A stretch of 64,000 bases of DNA, from the NCBI GenBank assembly GCA_958450325.1, contig OY288256.1, positions 42,612,953 through 42,676,952 on the forward strand, in the 5' to 3' direction. Both the position numbers and the translations under genes were made by a program. Origin of the DNA: Agrostemma githago (taxonomy: Eukaryota; Streptophyta; Magnoliopsida; Caryophyllales; Caryophyllaceae). How positions within the stretch are numbered: position 1 is the first letter of the stretch; each line of letters begins with the position of its first letter. This document shows, in pieces, positions 60,620-64,000 of this stretch. The notes beneath the pieces were generated by a model. It was not told where the DNA came from. It ran no database searches and was given only the letters and a program-made list of their open reading frames with translations.

Positions 60620-61080
60620 CAGAATTGGCGACCGATTATGGTTGCATAATATTAGTTTGGTGACCGATTGTGGTCGCTAATTGCACTACGTTGGCGACGG
60701 CTTTCGGTCGCCGTTCGCTCCCATGAGGCTGACACGCACTCAATCCAGCACACATTTGGCGACCGGGAGTGGTCTCATAAAGCACAAATGGAGACCGATA
60801 GTGGTCGCTAAACAGGCCAATTTGGCGACTGCTGTCGGTCGCCTTTTCCTATCATGCGACCGATAATGGTCGCGAATTTGGTCGCTAAATTGGCGACTGT
60901 TGGTCGCTATATTTGGCTACCAATATTGGTCGCTAAATTTTAGTCGCAGAATTTAGCGACCGATTATGGTCGCCCGGATGAAAAAACTGCGACCAACGTG
61001 GGCGACCGATTTTTGCGACCACAGTCGGTCTCCAACATGAACATAGCGACCGAAAACGGTCTCAAACGTCGGACGCCAGA
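60620..61080. repeat. Right subterminal repeats of the CACTA element
   Basis: About twelve units of GCGACCGATTATGGTCGC type occur at roughly 30-bp spacing (for example near 60628, 60659, 60693, 60760, 60791, 60825, 60857, 60957 and 61042). Most are hairpin-forming. The right cluster is about twice as long as the left, an asymmetry usual for CACTA elements. Confidence 0.9.
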
Positions 61081-61099
61081 AGCCTGCATTCTTGTAGTG

Positions 61100-62269
61100 A
61101 CCCCAAAAACCGGGCAGTAAACCCTTCAAAGGCTCACTCGATCGAGTCTCTGCCATGACTCGGTCGAGTGGATCTCTTTGCCCAAGCAAAACGAGCGCTT
61201 ATCTCATCATCCGAGCCTCGTCTTTTTTTACGACTTTTATCGTCACGTGCAAAGGCAATCACGTGATTCCTTTTTTCAAAACTCATGCATTTTATTCTAC
61301 TTTTACGACTTTGATTAATGTCTCTCACGATTAGTTTTGTGTCGACGACTCTTTAGTCGTATCCGATGCATGACTAATCTAGCCACCAATTTTTCGATAT
61401 GATAAGTCGGGACAAGGCATCGAGACCCGGGATCGAGCTAGCACCATGCTTCGGTCCCATACGTGAGCACGTATTAAAAGTCTCCGTCTTTCGATTGATG
61501 CACAATATAATGTGTATTTAATCGAAGTTCGTCCATCTATTCAAGTTACGGTTTAGCTTACATTTTCTATTTATGGGTCCGTTTATAGTTAATGTTTACC
61601 GTTTTTTTATTCCGATTATTATTTTATCGCTCGTTGTATTGTAAATTCCGGGTTGTATTCCGTCCGTGTAATTTGTAATTTATTTACGAGTTTTCTATTT
61701 TCGATGTTTGCCATTTATTGCTTTAAATAAACATCACATGATAAACAATTTCGACGATAATTTAGATGCATTAAAATGACGTAGTTCACACGTAATTCAC
61801 ATGCTTAGGTAAAATATTGGTTGCATATATATCATTTAGTCATTTTACTAGCGCGCGTACACGAACACGAACGATATCTTAATAGAGGCCACTAAGAGCA
61901 GGCGGGGTTGGGTGTCCTTTGTGGGCTTCCCAACACGTACCCTCGCCCCTTACTCAGAACCATGGTTTCCGGATGCCCGAAACCATTGGCGCACGAGAGT
62001 CATTCGATGCACGATATTCGATAACTCGGCGTCGGTATCGTAATGCAAAGGGACGAACTCATAAGCTCTAACACTAAAAGCGGGCCGTGCTTTGTGCACG
62101 AAACGCCTAAGTGTAGAGTGAGTTCGAACGGGTCCGAATTCCCATAAAATTTGGTGGCGACTCCAACTATGATTTAAATTTCAACCCGAGATCAATCTTA
62201 CCACGAGATTCATTCGCCTCCCCAAACCCGCGCGTGGACGCGGCGGGGTGGACCTACGTCATGTCCACA
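61100..62269 (+). mobile_element. LTR of family A, copy 2, right part
   Basis: It continues LTR A after the CACTA insertion and matches 143-1291 of copy 1, ending in GACCTACGTCATGTCCACA at 62269. No PBS follows. Instead comes a repeat also seen at 28645, so this was probably a solo or 3' LTR inserted in that repeat. It contains the embedded TGGCGACTCC decamer at 62155-62164. Confidence 0.82.
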
Positions 62270-62392
62270 CCTACTTGGAGTAAGCCCCTTGATGTTGTAA
62301 TCGACCGAATTGGTATTTGTCTCGCTCTCCGTGTCTCTACTCTCAAGGAAATCGAGGTGGTTATTGATGCGGTGGATGGAGGAACTTAGATG
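62270..62392. other. Fragment of the repeat also found at 28645
   Basis: The sequence from CTACTTGGAGTAAGCCCC to ATG matches 28647-28765 with scattered substitutions. It is the flank of LTR A copy 2 on the left and the target of a CACTA element on the right; the target duplication is presumably ATG (62390-62392). Confidence 0.6.
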
Positions 62393-62407
62393 CACTACTA
62401 CAAAACA

Positions 62408-62735
62408 TCAAATAGACATGGGTTGTTTTCACTAATAGACATGGGTTTCGCGACCCATGTTAAGTTGAGTGACATCTATTGTCAAATACTTAGACATAGG
62501 TCGTACGACGACCTATGTCTATCCAAACATAGACATAGGTTTTTCTAATAACCCATGTCTATTTTTATATTAGACATAGGTTTGCGGAACTAACCTATGT
62601 CTATAAAAACAATACACATGGGTTTTTATTACGCCCTATGTGTATTTGTAAATATAGACATGGGTTATTTGTTTGCCCTATGTGTATTGTCATAGTATAG
62701 ACATGGGTTTATCGTACGCCCTATGTCTATTGAAC
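62408..62735. repeat. Subterminal TAGACATGGGT repeats of CACTA element 2
   Basis: Units alternate between TAGACATGGGTT/TAGACATAGGT and their reverse complements (ACCTATGTCTA, CCCTATGTSTA) at about 25-35-bp spacing, so neighbouring units can form hairpins. Their sequence is unrelated to the GCGACC units of the first CACTA element. Confidence 0.88.
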
Positions 62736-62971
62736 TGCTAAATTACAAAAAAAAAAAAATTACGAAACAGACAAACCACTTTCACATAAATGGGAATTAA
62801 ATTTTATTAATAACAAAACAATTAATTACAACACAAAACATTATCCCTTTTCCTTCTACTCTATTGATCCTTCTACATTATTGAGACACTTAACTACAAA
62901 TCTAAATTTGATTGGATAACCGATCAAGATACCTAGAATAAATACAACGTTGCTCATGATGTTCCTCTTAA

Positions 62972-63287
62972 CCTTTCTCCGAACTATCTCCTATCAATCA
63001 AACAAGGGTTAACAACATTACAGAGTTTCCAAGACTGAAGTTAACAAATCGAGATTAATCGAAACATCAAAAATCAAAACAAAATCCAGAAGGAGATGGG
63101 AATCAGAGGATTGGATCCTCGGGAGCTGGACCTTTCTCCGAACTATCTCCTATCAATCAAACAAGGGTTAACAACATTACAGAGTTTCCAAGCCTGAAGT
63201 TAACAAATCGAGATTAATCGAAACATCAAAAATCAAAACAAAATCCAAAAGGAGATGGGAATCAGAGGATTGGATCCTCAGGAGCTG
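62972..63287. repeat. Tandem duplication, 159-bp unit, two copies
   Basis: The segment starting CCTTTCTCCGAACTATCTCC occurs at 62972 and again at 63131 and is almost identical to GGATCCTC(A/G)GGAGCTG at its end, with only a few substitutions. The high identity suggests recent slippage or unequal exchange inside the CACTA element. Confidence 0.95.
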
Positions 63288-64000
63288 CCTGGCATTCAGT
63301 CTCGTTATGGTCCATTTCTTAGGCTTTGAATCATAACAGAAAAATTGTAACATGTTCATAAACCAAGGGACGAGCACACTGAAATGAGAAGCTTAGAAGT
63401 TGAGACAATTATGTCACATAACATCATTATCTTTCCAGTTAAATCACAATTCAGAATTCATCGATAAATACCTCAATTAAGATTTTGCAGAATCGGTACG
63501 CGTTAATAAACCAGGCAGCAAATTGAACAATCTTCTACTCATCAGTCTTTCTTCAAGTCACACGCTGCACGTGCTTCAACATAAATAGTCAAAAATCCAT
63601 AGATAGTAGTATATCATCAACTATCCGTTTCACCTCTTGTTAAAGAAGCTTCATATTCTCATTATACCATGGCCTTCATGTTTAAATTTTGGGTAATGTC
63701 AAATATTTTCCTCGTATGGTATTAACTTAGGAATTTAGGATTAAATTACGCATAAATCAATGTAATTAATACGTGTTTTAAGAATTTAGTTTTTCTTTTA
63801 GTTTCTTATATACAACTCCTAGGGTTGTATTTATCGTTTCCCTTAAATTTATTAGTCAAAGGGTATTAATGGTACATAGTATTTCTTAAATCTAAACTTT
63901 AATCGGAGCACAATAAAATTGAGATGGAGAGAATAGTAGAGATTCGCAGAAGATGTTAATACCGTGTATGTAGTTCATATATGCCTTTATATAATCAATC

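Larger units (their letters stand above)
57608..61099 (+). mobile_element. CACTA (En/Spm) transposon, deletion derivative
   Basis: Ends are CACTACAAGAAAATTG (57608) and, reverse-complemented, CACTACAAGAATGCAGG (61099), flanked by 3-bp duplications ACC (57605-57607 and 61100-61102). LTR A copy 1 shows the unoccupied target at 143-145. Subterminal regions carry many GCGACC-N6-GGTCGC palindromes. The 3492-bp interior keeps a transposase-associated domain exon and a Transposase_24-like exon but no TNP2 catalytic domain, so it is non-autonomous. The stretch 57920-59470 shows only AT-rich intron-like sequence and no gene. Confidence 0.95.
62393..64000 (+). mobile_element. Second CACTA-type transposon, left part (runs off window)
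   Basis: CACTACTACAAAACATC at 62393 is a CACTA terminus. From 62408 to 62735 about ten inverted or direct units of TAGACATGGGTT / ACCTATGTCTA type follow, typical subterminal repeats. The remaining 62740-64000 is AT-rich and contains a 159-bp tandem duplication. No transposase domain is seen before the window ends. The right terminus lies outside, so autonomy cannot be judged. Confidence 0.8.

Overview
This 64-kb window is plant nuclear DNA made almost entirely of nested and broken transposable elements. I found no intact host gene, rRNA, tRNA or CRISPR array. The plant assignment rests on several element types: LINEs with a CCHC knuckle ORF1 and a zf-RVT tail, CACTA transposons with a Transpos_assoc domain, a Helitron with a plant-type 3' hairpin and CTAG end, a Mutator-like element with a FAR1 domain, plant-mobile-domain-like gene remnants, and LTRs with initiator-Met type binding sites. 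The organism is probably a dicot. The LTR families with internal minisatellites resemble the Tat/Retand/Ogre type known from Silene and legumes, but I cannot name the species.

Layout, 1-29 kb. LTR A (1-1291) sits inside the 3' LTR of a large non-coding retroelement on the minus strand (LARD-like: 3' LTR 1292-2045, internal 2046-5010, 5' LTR 5011-11861). A 3.3-kb Helitron (7294-10603), filled with a degenerate minisatellite, lies within that 5' LTR. A LINE 3' fragment (11862-12843) follows, then LTR C copy 1 on the minus strand with part of its internal region (about 12950-15899). LTR C copy 2 (15900-18025) has a primer-binding site and is followed by two decayed multi-exon genes (18.5-19.6 kb and 20.9-22.4 kb). 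The second resembles plant-mobile-domain/DUF7745 proteins. LTR D (22725-24660) has a Met-type PBS. A solo LTR C (25976-28068) carries a perfect CTAGG duplication.

Layout, 29-49.7 kb. Element B runs from its 5' LTR at 29150 to its 3' LTR at 37187-39781. It is interrupted by a short LINE (30233-30689) and by a large LINE (about 30939-34735). LTR E (39782 onward) contains a nearly full-length LINE (41569-46266). LTR C copy 4 (46516-48673, minus) follows, with an 80-bp tandem array in its internal region.

Layout, 49.7-64 kb. A second copy of the LARD LTR (49724-53570) lacks the Helitron and so preserves its empty site. Next come a MULE (53589-56938) with a FAR1 fragment and motif arrays at exact 22-bp spacing, and LTR A copy 2, split by a CACTA element (57608-61099). 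A second CACTA element begins at 62393 and runs off the window.

The pieces are not a cooperating gene set. They form a stratified record of insertions, several proven inside the window by target-site duplications or by an unoccupied copy of the same target. The features most worth follow-up are the 22-bp phased arrays and duplicated intron-exon unit in the MULE, the Helitron with its in-window empty site, and the shared architecture of the Tat-like LTRs. All boundaries were read by eye and may be off by a few bases.
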